From NCBI GenBank assembly GCA_024072375.1, contig CP099617.1:3975001-4039000 (forward strand): 64,000 nt of DNA. Direction: 5' to 3'. Below are positions 26,417-34,540 of this stretch, one piece after another (position 1 is the first letter of the stretch; the number at the start of each line of letters is the position of its first letter). Both the position numbers and the translations under genes were made by a program. The DNA is from Sphingomonadaceae bacterium OTU29LAMAA1. Its GTDB lineage: Bacteria; Pseudomonadota; Alphaproteobacteria; Sphingomonadales; Sphingomonadaceae. A model generated the notes under the pieces. It made no database searches. It was not told where the DNA came from and was given only the letters and a program-made list of their open reading frames with translations.

Positions 26417-27160
26417 ATGCTTAAAATCGAAAACCTCCACGCCGAGATCGACGGCAAGGCCATCCTCAAGGGCCTGTCCCTCACCGTGAACGCGGGCGAG
26501 ATCCACGCGATCATGGGCCCGAACGGCGCGGGCAAGTCGACGCTCGGCTACGTCCTCGGCGGTCGTCCCGGTTATGAGGTGACCGAGGGCAGCATCACCT
26601 TCGCCGGTCAGGACCTCCTCGAACTCGCGCCCAACGAGCGCGCTGCGGCGGGCGTGTTCCTAGGCTTCCAGTATCCGGTCGAGATCCCCGGCGTCAGCAA
26701 CGTCCAGTTCCTGCGCGAGGCGCTCAACGCCCAGCGCGGCACCCGCGACGAAAAGCCGCTGTCCGGTGCCGAATTCCTCAAGCTCGCCCGCGAGGAAGCG
26801 CGCAAGCTCGACATGGATGCCGAGATGCTCAAGCGTCCGGTCAACGTCGGCTTCTCCGGCGGCGAGAAGAAGCGCAACGAGATGGTCCAGATGGGCGTCG
26901 TGAACCCCAAGTTCGCGATCCTCGACGAAACCGACTCCGGCCTCGACATCGACGCGCTCCGCATCGTCGGCGACGGCATCAACCGCATCATGCGCGCGCC
27001 CGACAAGGCGGTGCTGCTGATCACCCACTACCAGCGCCTGCTCGACTACGTGCAGCCCGACTTCGTCCATGTGCTGGCGGATGGCCGCATCGTCCGCTCG
27101 GGCGGCGCGGAGCTGGCGCACGAACTGGAGCGCGAGGGCTACGCGGGGGTGGCTGCGTGA
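26417..27160 (+). CDS. sufC: Fe-S cluster assembly ATPase SufC
   Basis: 247 residues of ABC-type ATPase without membrane segments. Walker A GPNGAGKST, signature FSGGEKKRNE, Walker B FAILDETDSGLD and the H-loop LITHYQRLLDY are all present. SufC powers structural change of the SufB-SufD scaffold. Purine-rich sequence GGAAGAAG of the repeat end provides a ribosome site. Confidence 0.97.
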   Translation: MLKIENLHAEIDGKAILKGLSLTVNAGEIHAIMGPNGAGKSTLGYVLGGRPGYEVTEGSITFAGQDLLELAPNERAAAGVFLGFQYPVEIPGVSNVQFLREALNAQRGTRDEKPLSGAEFLKLAREEARKLDMDAEMLKRPVNVGFSGGEKKRNEMVQMGVVNPKFAILDETDSGLDIDALRIVGDGINRIMRAPDKAVLLITHYQRLLDYVQPDFVHVLADGRIVRSGGAELAHELEREGYAGVAA

Positions 27161-27413
27161 TGATCACGCGAAGCCGCGAAGACGCGAAGAGAGTGGTTCA
27201 CGCGGAGACGCGGAGACGCGGAGGATGCGCAGCAAGTGGCGCGCTCTCGCGGATCATCGCCAACAGCAGCGAGACAGCCCTGACGGGCAAGATGAAGACC
27301 TGCGCCGAAGGCGCAATCATCCTCTCTTCTCCTGCTCCTCTTCTTCTCCGCGTCTCCGCGTCTCCGCGCGAAACACCTTCTTCTCGTAGCGTCTTCGCGC
27401 CTTCGCGTGATCA
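27161..27413. repeat. Composite inverted repeat between sufC and sufD
   Basis: The 277-base gap between sufC and sufD is mostly two arms (27161-27223 and 27349-27413) of GCGAAGACGCGAAG and CGGAGACGCGGAGACGCGG units against their complements. The sequence between the arms contains a GCGCCGAAGGCGC hairpin. It differs in sequence from the other suf-operon repeats. No gene is seen in it. Confidence 0.82.
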
Positions 27414-27437
27414 TCTCTCTCCGACCAGAGCCGCAGC

Positions 27438-28496
27438 ATGACCCTCGACCTCCCCACCACCCGCGAGGAAGCCTTCCGCTGGGCCGACATGCCCGCGCTG
27501 GAAGCCGCCCGCACCCTCCCGACCGCCGCAACCGAAACGCCCGACCCGATCCTCACCGAAGCCGCGCGCCTCGTGTTCGTCGGCGGCGCACTGGCCGAGC
27601 AGACTGGTGACCTGACGATCACTGAAGAAGCCGTGACCAGCGACCACGCACTCGCCCGCTTCGCCTCGGGCAATGGTCACCGCATCACCCTCGCTTCGAA
27701 CAGCGTCACGACGATCGAGATCACCCGCGTCAACGCCGGCGAAGACAGCCAGTCCCCGCTCGTCATCACGCTGGGCGAAGACGCCGTCCTGACGTTGGTC
27801 GAAAGCTACACCGGCGCCGGCTGGACCAACACGCTCACCCGCTTCGACCTCGGCAAGGGCGCCCGCGTCATGCGCGCCGTCCGCATCGTCCAGTCCGCGG
27901 GCTTCGTCTCGACCCGCGACGAAGTGGCCATCGCCGAAGCCGCCAGCTTCGTCAGCGTCGCGCTGGGTGCCACCGCCGCCGGCACGCGTCTCGACGCCGC
28001 GCTGACGCTCAACGGCGACGGCGCCTATGCCGAGCTCGGCGGCGCATTGCTCACCCGCGATGACCAGCGCCAGGAATGCGCCGTCCGCGTCCGCCACGCG
28101 CATCCCAACGGCCAGTCGCACCAGCTCTGGCGCGCGGTCGCCGCCGATCGCTCGACGGTCAGCCTCGCCGCCGCGGTGGAGGTCGCCCGCGACGCGCAGA
28201 AGACCGACGGCGAACAGTCCCTGCGCGGCCTGCTGCTCCAGCGCACCGCGACGGTGAACCTCAAGCCCGAACTCGAAATCTTCGCCGACGACGTGAAATG
28301 CGCCCACGGCGCCACGATCGGCGAATTGGACAACCGCGCGCTCTTCTACATGCAGAGCCGCGGCATCCCCGAAGCCCGCGCGAAAGCACTCCTGACCCGC
28401 GCCTTCGTCGCCGATGCGCTCGACCGCATCGCCGACGAAACAGTCCGCGACGCCTTCGCCGCCGACGCGGATGCATGGCTGGAGCGCATTCTATGA
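27438..28496 (+). CDS. sufD: Fe-S cluster assembly protein SufD
   Basis: 352 residues. It is homologous to SufB in the C-terminal core: KPELEIFADDVKCAHGATIGELDNRALFYMQSRGI contains the conserved His-Gly-Ala region. The N-terminal 100 residues are variable, as usual in alphaproteobacterial SufD. It forms the scaffold partner of SufB. Confidence 0.95.
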   Translation: MTLDLPTTREEAFRWADMPALEAARTLPTAATETPDPILTEAARLVFVGGALAEQTGDLTITEEAVTSDHALARFASGNGHRITLASNSVTTIEITRVNAGEDSQSPLVITLGEDAVLTLVESYTGAGWTNTLTRFDLGKGARVMRAVRIVQSAGFVSTRDEVAIAEAASFVSVALGATAAGTRLDAALTLNGDGAYAELGGALLTRDDQRQECAVRVRHAHPNGQSHQLWRAVAADRSTVSLAAAVEVARDAQKTDGEQSLRGLLLQRTATVNLKPELEIFADDVKCAHGATIGELDNRALFYMQSRGIPEARAKALLTRAFVADALDRIADETVRDAFAADADAWLERIL

Positions 28497-28701
28497 CTCC
28501 CTTCCATGCCAGGGAGGGGCTGGGGGTGGGTGGCGTGCTCGCGCTACGTTGCCTACATCGCAACGGTCCCCGTTCCGGAGTCATCCGCCGGATCGGCCTG
28601 AAGGCTCGCCCGTTCCAGCGGGCCATGGAGTGTTTCCGACGCGGACGTACCGTCAACTTCGGCAACTTCCGCGCGCGAATCACGCCATCGGGGAGCGTCG
28701 C
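28497..28701. repeat. Repeat-like spacer between sufD and sufS
   Basis: A 205-base spacer with no convincing gene. It opens with a fragment of the CTCCCTTCC...GGGAGGGGCTGGGGGTGGGTGG repeat class, then continues as unique-looking DNA to the sufS start, where GGGGAGCGTCGC supplies a ribosome site. It looks like a partial copy of the palindromic elements flanking sufC. Confidence 0.55.
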
Positions 28702-29919
28702 ATGACCGACACGATCGTCCGCGAAGCCCCACTCGACCGCGTCGCGGACTTCCCCGCCATCCCCGACGGCTGGGCGTATCTCGACACCGCCGCCACCGCG
28801 CAAAAGCCTAGGCAAGTCATAGACGCGATCACCCGCGGCTATGCCGAAACCTATGCCACCGTCCACCGCGGCGTGTACCAGCGCAGCGCCGACATGACGC
28901 TCGCCTACGAAGCCGCGCGTCAAAAGGTCGCCCGCTTCATCGGCGCGACCACGCCGGACGAGATCGTTTTCGTCCGCGGCGCGACCGAGGCGATCAACCT
29001 CGTCGCGCACAGCTGGGCCGCGACGCAGCTCAAGGCCGGCGACCGCATCATGCTGTCGATGCTGGAGCATCACAGCAACATCGTGCCGTGGCAGATGGCC
29101 GCCGAGCGCGTCGGCGCGGCGATCGACGTCATCCCGCTGACGCCCGACCACCGCATCGACCTCGACGCGATGGAAAGCATGCTGACCGAGCGCCACAAGC
29201 TCGTCGCGCTCGCTCACGTCTCCAACGTCCTCGGTTCGGTGCTCGACGCGACCCGCGCGACGCAACTGGCGCACAAGGTCGGTGCCAAGATCCTGCTCGA
29301 CGGCTGCCAGGCGGTCCCCCGCATCGCCGTCGATGTCGCGAAGATCGGCTGCGATTTCTACGTCTTCTCCGGCCACAAGCTCTACGGCCCGACCGGGATC
29401 GGCGTGCTGTGGGGCAGGGGCGACCTGCTGAGCCAGATGCCTCCCTACCAGGGCGGCGGATCGATGATCGACCGCGTATCGTTCGCCAAGACGACCTACG
29501 CCCCCCCACCGGGCCGCTTCGAAGCCGGCACCCCGCACATCGTCGGCGGCCTCGGCCTCGCCGCCGCGATCGACTATGTCGAGGGCATCGGCATCGACCG
29601 CATCCACGCGCATGAAACCGCATTGGTCCGCGACGCCCGCAACGCGCTGTCGTCGCTCAACTCGGTCCGCCTGTTCGGCCCGGAAGACAGCGCCGGCATC
29701 GTCAGTTTCGCGGTCGAGGGGGTGCATCCGCACGACGTCGGCACCATCTTGGACGAAGGCCGGGTGGCGATCCGTGCCGGGCACCATTGCGCGCAGCCGT
29801 TGATGGAGGCGCTCGGCGTCGACGCCACCGCGCGGGCGAGCTTCGCGGTCTACAACGGCCCACAGGACATCGAGGCGCTGGTACGCGGCGTCGAACGGGT
29901 AACGAGGATTTTCGGATGA
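28702..29919 (+). CDS. sufS: Cysteine desulfurase SufS
   Basis: 405 residues of PLP enzyme that supplies sulfur from cysteine. The PLP lysine is in FSGHKLYGPTG and the persulfide cysteine in RAGHHCAQP near the C-terminus. The opening region (AYLDTAATAQKP) and EHHSNIVPWQ are standard group II. No sufE or sufU partner is encoded in the operon, so its sulfur acceptor is not seen here. Confidence 0.96.
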   Translation: MTDTIVREAPLDRVADFPAIPDGWAYLDTAATAQKPRQVIDAITRGYAETYATVHRGVYQRSADMTLAYEAARQKVARFIGATTPDEIVFVRGATEAINLVAHSWAATQLKAGDRIMLSMLEHHSNIVPWQMAAERVGAAIDVIPLTPDHRIDLDAMESMLTERHKLVALAHVSNVLGSVLDATRATQLAHKVGAKILLDGCQAVPRIAVDVAKIGCDFYVFSGHKLYGPTGIGVLWGRGDLLSQMPPYQGGGSMIDRVSFAKTTYAPPPGRFEAGTPHIVGGLGLAAAIDYVEGIGIDRIHAHETALVRDARNALSSLNSVRLFGPEDSAGIVSFAVEGVHPHDVGTILDEGRVAIRAGHHCAQPLMEALGVDATARASFAVYNGPQDIEALVRGVERVTRIFG

Positions 29920-30371
29920 GCGATACCTTTCGTATCGAGGAAGTGGACGCGGTCACCCCGCCGCCGCGCGCCCGCGTCGAGGAAGCCGATCAGGCCCCCC
30001 GCGAACGTGACTATCTGTCGGGCTTCCTGCAGCAGAAGCCGCAGGGCGATGCCCCCGGCGAACCCGGCGGCGCGCTGTACGAGGCGTGCATCGACGCGCT
30101 GAAGGAAATCTACGACCCGGAAATCCCGGTCAACATCTACGATCTCGGCCTGATCTATGGCGTCGAGGTCACCGATGAAGGGCAGGCGGTCGTCACCATG
30201 ACGCTCACCACGCCGCATTGCCCGGTCGCGGAATCGATGCCGGCCGAGGTCGAGATGCGCGTCGCCGCGGTGCCCGGCATCGCCTTCGCCGACGTCAACC
30301 TCGTCTGGGATCCGCCGTGGGACCCGCAAAAGATGTCCGACGATGCCAAGCTTGAACTGGGCATGCTGTAA
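29916..30371 (+). CDS. sufT: DUF59/MIP18-family SUF-associated protein (SufT-like)
   Basis: 151 residues whose ATG overlaps the sufS stop by four bases. A roughly 50-residue disordered N-terminus precedes the DUF59 domain: ALKEIYDPEIPVNIYDLGL, TTPHCPVAESMP with its conserved cysteine, and VWDPPWDPQKMSD. SufT-type proteins help deliver or assemble clusters for some apo-targets. This gene is a standard neighbour of sufS in alphaproteobacteria. Confidence 0.92.
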   Translation: MSDTFRIEEVDAVTPPPRARVEEADQAPRERDYLSGFLQQKPQGDAPGEPGGALYEACIDALKEIYDPEIPVNIYDLGLIYGVEVTDEGQAVVTMTLTTPHCPVAESMPAEVEMRVAAVPGIAFADVNLVWDPPWDPQKMSDDAKLELGML

Positions 30372-30373
30372 CA

Positions 30374-30470
30374 AAAAGCCCCTCCTCTTCAGAGGAGGGG
30401 TTGGGGTGGAGGAGTCGGACCGGCCTCGGTGAGACATCGCCCCAGCCCCTCCCCGAAGTGGAGGGGAGAA
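30374..30470. repeat. Palindromic repeat between sufT and sufA
   Basis: Same family as 26295-26399: CCCCTCCTCTTCAGAGGAGG, TTGGGGTGGAGG, a CGGTGAGACATCG linker, then CCCCAGCCCCTCC and GTGGAGGGGAG. Its purine-rich right end (GGGGAGAAGGAGAAG) directly supplies the ribosome site for sufA. Confidence 0.82.
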
Positions 30471-30481
30471 GGAGAAGAAGA

Positions 30482-30835
30482 ATGGCCACGACCCTCCGCC
30501 AGCGCCCCGCGCCGCTGATCCTCACCGCAACCGCCGACGCGCGGATCGCCGACCTGATGTCGCGCGCGCCCGAAGGCGCGATCGGCGTCAAGCTGTCGAC
30601 CCCGCGCCGCGGCTGCTCCGGCCTCGCCTATTCGGTCGATTACGTCACCGAAGCCAAGCCGTTCGACGAGCGGATCGAGACGCCCGGCGGCACGCTGTTC
30701 GTCGATGGCGGATCGATCCTGTATCTCGTCGGATCGACGATGGATTGGGTCGAGGACGATTTCACCGCCGGCTTCGTCTTCGCCAACCCCAATGCCAAGG
30801 GCGCCTGCGGTTGCGGCGAAAGCTTCACGGTCTAG
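30482..30835 (+). CDS. sufA: A-type Fe-S cluster carrier SufA
   Basis: 117 residues of HesB/IscA fold. Three cluster cysteines are at 45 (RRGCSGLAY), 109 and 111 (GACGCGES). It receives clusters from SufBCD and delivers them onward. It is the last gene of the suf operon, after a repeat. A convergent GNAT gene follows 72 bases later. Confidence 0.95.
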   Translation: MATTLRQRPAPLILTATADARIADLMSRAPEGAIGVKLSTPRRGCSGLAYSVDYVTEAKPFDERIETPGGTLFVDGGSILYLVGSTMDWVEDDFTAGFVFANPNAKGACGCGESFTV

Positions 30836-30907
30836 GTACGTCGGCGCCCCGTCCTGAACGGACAGAGAGCAGACGTGCCGGACCCGCGCGACCGCAGGTC
30901 GATCAGG

Positions 30908-32059
30908 TCACAACGCCTTGCCGTAGATGTTGTAGACCTTGTTGACGGTCGTGTTCAGCGTATCGGCGATCGATCGCATGCCCTGATTGTCCTCCAGGAT
31001 CCAGCCGATCTCGCCCCGGCTGGCGCCGTACCGCTGCACCGAAGCCCGGCGGATATATTCGATCATCATGAAGGCCAGCTGGCTCGCCATCCGCGACGAC
31101 TGCAACTCCTTCAACACCCCCATCAGCGGCACCCGCATCGTCCGCACCTTCGGCCGGCGCAGCCATAGCAACAGCTTCGCCCAGCCGAACGGCAGCAGCG
31201 ATCCGTTCAGCGGCGCGATCGCCTCGTTCAGGTCGGGCAGCGTGATCATGAACGCCACCGGCCTGCCGTCCAGCTCCGCGATGCGGATCAGGTCGTTGAA
31301 CACGATCGGCTTCAGCTTGACGCCGACATCCTTGATCTCCGGCGGGGTGAGCGGCACGAATCCCCAATTGTCGCTCCACGCGTCGTTCAGGATGGCGAGG
31401 ATGATCGCCGCCTCCTCCTCGAACCGGCTCTTGTCGACCTCGCGCACCACGATCCGGCTGTTCTTCTCGCCCGACTGGATGATCCGCTTTACGAGCGGCG
31501 GAAACTCCTGCGTGATATCCAGCTCATAGGTGAACAGCTGCTTCACCTGTTCATACCCGGCACGCTCGATCCAGCCCTGATATTCGGGCTTGGCATGACC
31601 CATCATGATCGTCGGAGCATGATCGAAGCCCTTGACGAGCAATCCCGGCTCCTCCCAGACCGACTGCGATATCGGGCCCAGCGCACGGGTCATCCCCTGT
31701 TCGCGCAGCCACGCCTCGGCCCTTGCGAGCAGTGCGACGAAGATGTCCTCGCGCTCCGCATCCATCAATCCCCATTGGCCGACGCCGGGGCCGAAACCCT
31801 GATCCGCGGGCATGGTCAGCGCCAGCGTGTCGATATGCGCCGATATGCGACCGACCACCCGGCCACCCTCACGTGCCAGGAAAAGCTGCACCTTCGCATG
31901 GCTGTACCAGCCGTTCTTCTCCGGCGTGATCAGCCCCAGCGCCTCGCCCTTCAGCGGCGGTATCCAGTGCGGATCGTCCTTGTAGAGGCGAAAGGGCAGG
32001 TCGACGAACGCCTTGCGTTCGCGCTTGGTGGTGACGGGCGTGATCGTCAGGTCGCTCAA
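30908..32059 (-). CDS. GNAT-fold N-acyltransferase; candidate bacterial ceramide synthase
   Basis: About 383 residues from the TTG at 32059, chosen for GGGAGG seven bases upstream; a GTG at 32092 would add 11 residues. A GNAT-type half is visible early (RVVGRISAHIDTLAL, then LGPISQSVWEEPGLLV, IMMGHAKPEYQGWIE). This long family was once mislabelled dATP pyrophosphohydrolase and includes proteins of the CC_1154 kind that Caulobacter work implicates in ceramide synthesis, as I recall. No membrane segment is evident. The spt gene 5.8 kb away supports, but does not prove, an N-acylation role for the sphingoid base. Confidence 0.75.
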   Translation of the reverse strand: MSDLTITPVTTKRERKAFVDLPFRLYKDDPHWIPPLKGEALGLITPEKNGWYSHAKVQLFLAREGGRVVGRISAHIDTLALTMPADQGFGPGVGQWGLMDAEREDIFVALLARAEAWLREQGMTRALGPISQSVWEEPGLLVKGFDHAPTIMMGHAKPEYQGWIERAGYEQVKQLFTYELDITQEFPPLVKRIIQSGEKNSRIVVREVDKSRFEEEAAIILAILNDAWSDNWGFVPLTPPEIKDVGVKLKPIVFNDLIRIAELDGRPVAFMITLPDLNEAIAPLNGSLLPFGWAKLLLWLRRPKVRTMRVPLMGVLKELQSSRMASQLAFMMIEYIRRASVQRYGASRGEIGWILEDNQGMRSIADTLNTTVNKVYNIYGKAL

Positions 32060-32202
32060 CTCGGGCCTCCCATTTGGCGGGCGATCTAGCACGGCGAACG
32101 GGCGATGCGAGTGACGATTCCGTCATCAGTGATCGAGATGTTGCAGCACCGGCGTCGGCGGCAAGCCTGTAAATGCCACGCTGTCGCCACTATCTGGGGG
32201 CA

Positions 32203-33309
32203 ATGGAACACGCCATGGAAAGCTTGCTGACCCTATCGCGTGCGCCCGCCGCCGCGGACGCTCCGGCTCCTGCCGTTTGCCAGCGCATCGCCGACGACAA
32301 GGCGATGCTGCGTACGGCGGCGGAACTGACGCGCGACCTGATCGCCCCGCGTCCCGGCATCTACTGGGCGGACCTGATCGCTTCGGCGGCGATCGGCTAT
32401 GGCGCGCTTGCCGTTGCGGTGACGGTCAGCGGCACCGGTTGGGTGGTGCTGGCGGCGCTCGTGTCGGCGTTGGCGCTCTACCGGGCACTCAGCTTCATCC
32501 ATGAAGTCAGCCACATGAAGCACAGCGCGCTGCCGCGTTTCCGTGGCTTGTGGAACGTACTGATCGGGGTGCCGATGCTGGTGCCGAGCTTTATGTATGA
32601 AGGCGTGCACAACCTTCACCACGCCAAGACGCGCTACGGCACGTCCGAGGACCCGGAATATTTGCCGCTCGCGCTGATGAAGCCGTGGACGCTTCCCGCA
32701 TTCGTCGTGATCTCCGCGCTCGCACCTATCGGCCTGCTGATCCGCTACGCAATCCTGTCGCCGGTGTCCTTGCTGTCGCCAAGGCTGCGCACGATGGTGA
32801 TGGAACGCTATTCGGCGCTGGCGATCAACCCGTCCTTCCGCCGCCGTGCGCCCGAAGGGGACGCGCGGACGATGTGGAACCGCGTCGAGGCTGCGGCGAG
32901 CGTCTGGGCGATTGCCGTCGTCGCGCTGACCGCAACCGGAGTCTTCCCGTTGCGCAGCGTGCTCATCGCGCTGGCGATCGGATCGGGTGTGGCGGTGGTC
33001 AATCAGGTGCGGACGCTGGTGGCGCATCTGTGGGAGAATGACGGCGAACCGATGTCGGTCACCGCGCAATATCTCGACTCGGTCAACGTGCCGCCGCCAT
33101 CGATGCTGCCGGCCCTCTGGGCGCCGGTCGGCTTGCGCTACCACGCGCTGCATCATCTGCTGCCGAGCCTGCCGTACCACGCTCTGGGTGAAGCGCATCG
33201 TCGCATCACCGGCGCGCTGGAGCAGGGATCGCCCTATCACAAGGCGAGCTACGCCGGTCTGCCCGGCCTGGTGAACAAGATCGTGCGGAGCACATTGGTC
33301 GCCCGCTGA
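32203..33309 (+). CDS. Membrane fatty acid desaturase
   Basis: 368 residues from MEHAMESLLTLS (32203); 32173 and 32215 are other possible starts. It has several membrane segments (LALYRALSFI region, PSFMYEGV, ALAPIGLLIRYAIL, SVWAIAVVALTATGV). The three histidine boxes for the di-iron centre are complete: HEVSH, HNLHH, HALHH. It inserts a double bond in an acyl chain, with electrons from an unseen donor. The location between a candidate ceramide synthase and the lpt genes makes a sphingolipid acyl or base chain a plausible substrate; a glycerolipid chain is equally possible. Confidence 0.88.
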   Translation: MEHAMESLLTLSRAPAAADAPAPAVCQRIADDKAMLRTAAELTRDLIAPRPGIYWADLIASAAIGYGALAVAVTVSGTGWVVLAALVSALALYRALSFIHEVSHMKHSALPRFRGLWNVLIGVPMLVPSFMYEGVHNLHHAKTRYGTSEDPEYLPLALMKPWTLPAFVVISALAPIGLLIRYAILSPVSLLSPRLRTMVMERYSALAINPSFRRRAPEGDARTMWNRVEAAASVWAIAVVALTATGVFPLRSVLIALAIGSGVAVVNQVRTLVAHLWENDGEPMSVTAQYLDSVNVPPPSMLPALWAPVGLRYHALHHLLPSLPYHALGEAHRRITGALEQGSPYHKASYAGLPGLVNKIVRSTLVAR

Positions 33310-33412
33310 CCGACGTGGGCGGACCGTTATACCGGGCGGATGTCGGATGCGGAGATGGCATCGAGCCGTCGGCGACAGGTAAAGAGATCCCCGGGCCGTC
33401 ACCCTTCTGCGC

Positions 33413-33432
33413 CGCGCCACAAACGTGGCGCG
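33413..33432. terminator. Hairpin between convergent desaturase and lptG
   Basis: CGCGCCAC and GTGGCGCG form a perfect 8-base stem with an AAAC loop, 16 bases past the lptG stop on the minus strand. It serves both genes and could end either transcript. Confidence 0.6.
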
Positions 33433-33448
33433 ACGTAAACCCGGCCGG

Positions 33449-34540
33449 TTATTCCTCGGTCCGGATCAGTACTGCCTCACCGATCAGCAGGAACAGCAGG
33501 AACGGCGCCCATGCCGCCAGGAACGGCGGGTAAGCGCCCAGATTGCCCATCGCCAGCGCGAAATTGTCCGCGACGAAATACGCGAAGCCCAGCGCCATGC
33601 CGATCACGGCGCGCACGAACAGCTGCCCCGACCGCGCGATGCCGAATGCCGCGACCGCGCCCAGCAGCGGCATCAACACCGCCGACAACGGGCCGGAGAA
33701 TTTGTGCCACAGCGTCCCTTCCAGCGACTTGGTCGGCCGCCCTGCATCGCGCAGGTCGCCGATCGCCGCGTAGAGCGCGGTGAAGTCCAGTCCGTCGGGA
33801 TTGACCGTGCCGAGCGTGAACTGGTCCGGCCGCACCCCGGGTGCGACCCTGACCGTGCCGATCTCGCTCAACCGGCCGGTCGCGACGTCGAACCGGGTGG
33901 CGGGGGTGATGTCCCAGCCGTTGCCGGCATGGCGACCCTGTGGCGCCCGGATGATCGCGACCAGCTCGCCGCCGGTCCGATCGTAGACGGTGACCGTCCC
34001 GAGCCGGGTTTGTTCGCCACGCCCGCGTACCTGTTGCACGGCGATCAGATCGTCGCCGTCGCGCACCCAGACGTTGCTGCGCTCGCCGCGGTCGATCGGC
34101 AGCGCGCCGTAATCGACGTCCTTCCACTGATCCAGCGTCGCGGTCGCCCGTGTCACGATCCGCTCGTTGAATACGAAACTGACCGCGGCGACACCCAGGC
34201 TGGCGACCAGCAATGGCGCCAGCACCTGATGCGCCGACAGCCCGGCGGCCTTCAGCGCGATGACCTCGCTGTTCTGGTTCATCGTGATCAGCGTCAGGAT
34301 GGTGCCCAGCAATACCGAGAACGGCAGCAGGAATGCGACGATCTGCGGTGCGCGCAGACCGACATATTCCCACACCTGCGACTGGGTGTTGCCGGGGTGG
34401 GCGAGGATGGCACCGGATTCGCTCAGCAGGTCCAGCGTCTGGAGGATCAGCAACAGCGCCGCCAACAGTCCGAACGTCCGCACCAGAAACAGCCGGCCCA
34501 TATAGATTGCGACGGTACGCGACGGGAAGAAACTGGTCAT
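33449..34540 (-). CDS. lptG: Lipopolysaccharide export permease LptG
   Basis: 363 residues from MTSFFPSRTVAIYMGRLFLV. The YjgP/YjgQ fold is visible: N-terminal membrane helices (LLAALLLILQTLDLL, IVAFLLPFSVLLGTI), a periplasmic beta-jellyroll region (residues about 140-260, including WHKFSGPLS after it), and C-terminal helices (VLMPLLGAVAAFG, AVIGMALGFAYFVADN). LptG and LptF form the inner membrane part of the Lpt transport bridge. The start overlaps the lptF stop by four bases. Lipid A may not be its cargo in this lineage. Confidence 0.95.
   Translation of the reverse strand: MTSFFPSRTVAIYMGRLFLVRTFGLLAALLLILQTLDLLSESGAILAHPGNTQSQVWEYVGLRAPQIVAFLLPFSVLLGTILTLITMNQNSEVIALKAAGLSAHQVLAPLLVASLGVAAVSFVFNERIVTRATATLDQWKDVDYGALPIDRGERSNVWVRDGDDLIAVQQVRGRGEQTRLGTVTVYDRTGGELVAIIRAPQGRHAGNGWDITPATRFDVATGRLSEIGTVRVAPGVRPDQFTLGTVNPDGLDFTALYAAIGDLRDAGRPTKSLEGTLWHKFSGPLSAVLMPLLGAVAAFGIARSGQLFVRAVIGMALGFAYFVADNFALAMGNLGAYPPFLAAWAPFLLFLLIGEAVLIRTEE

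Noticed and set aside
27161..27437. Small gene between sufC and sufD
   Set aside because: The open frames there only translate the inverted repeat arms and lack domain or ribosome-site support.
30836..30907. Clear terminator between sufA and the GNAT gene
   Set aside because: Only a weak, short inverted match is visible; no stable stem with a T-run.
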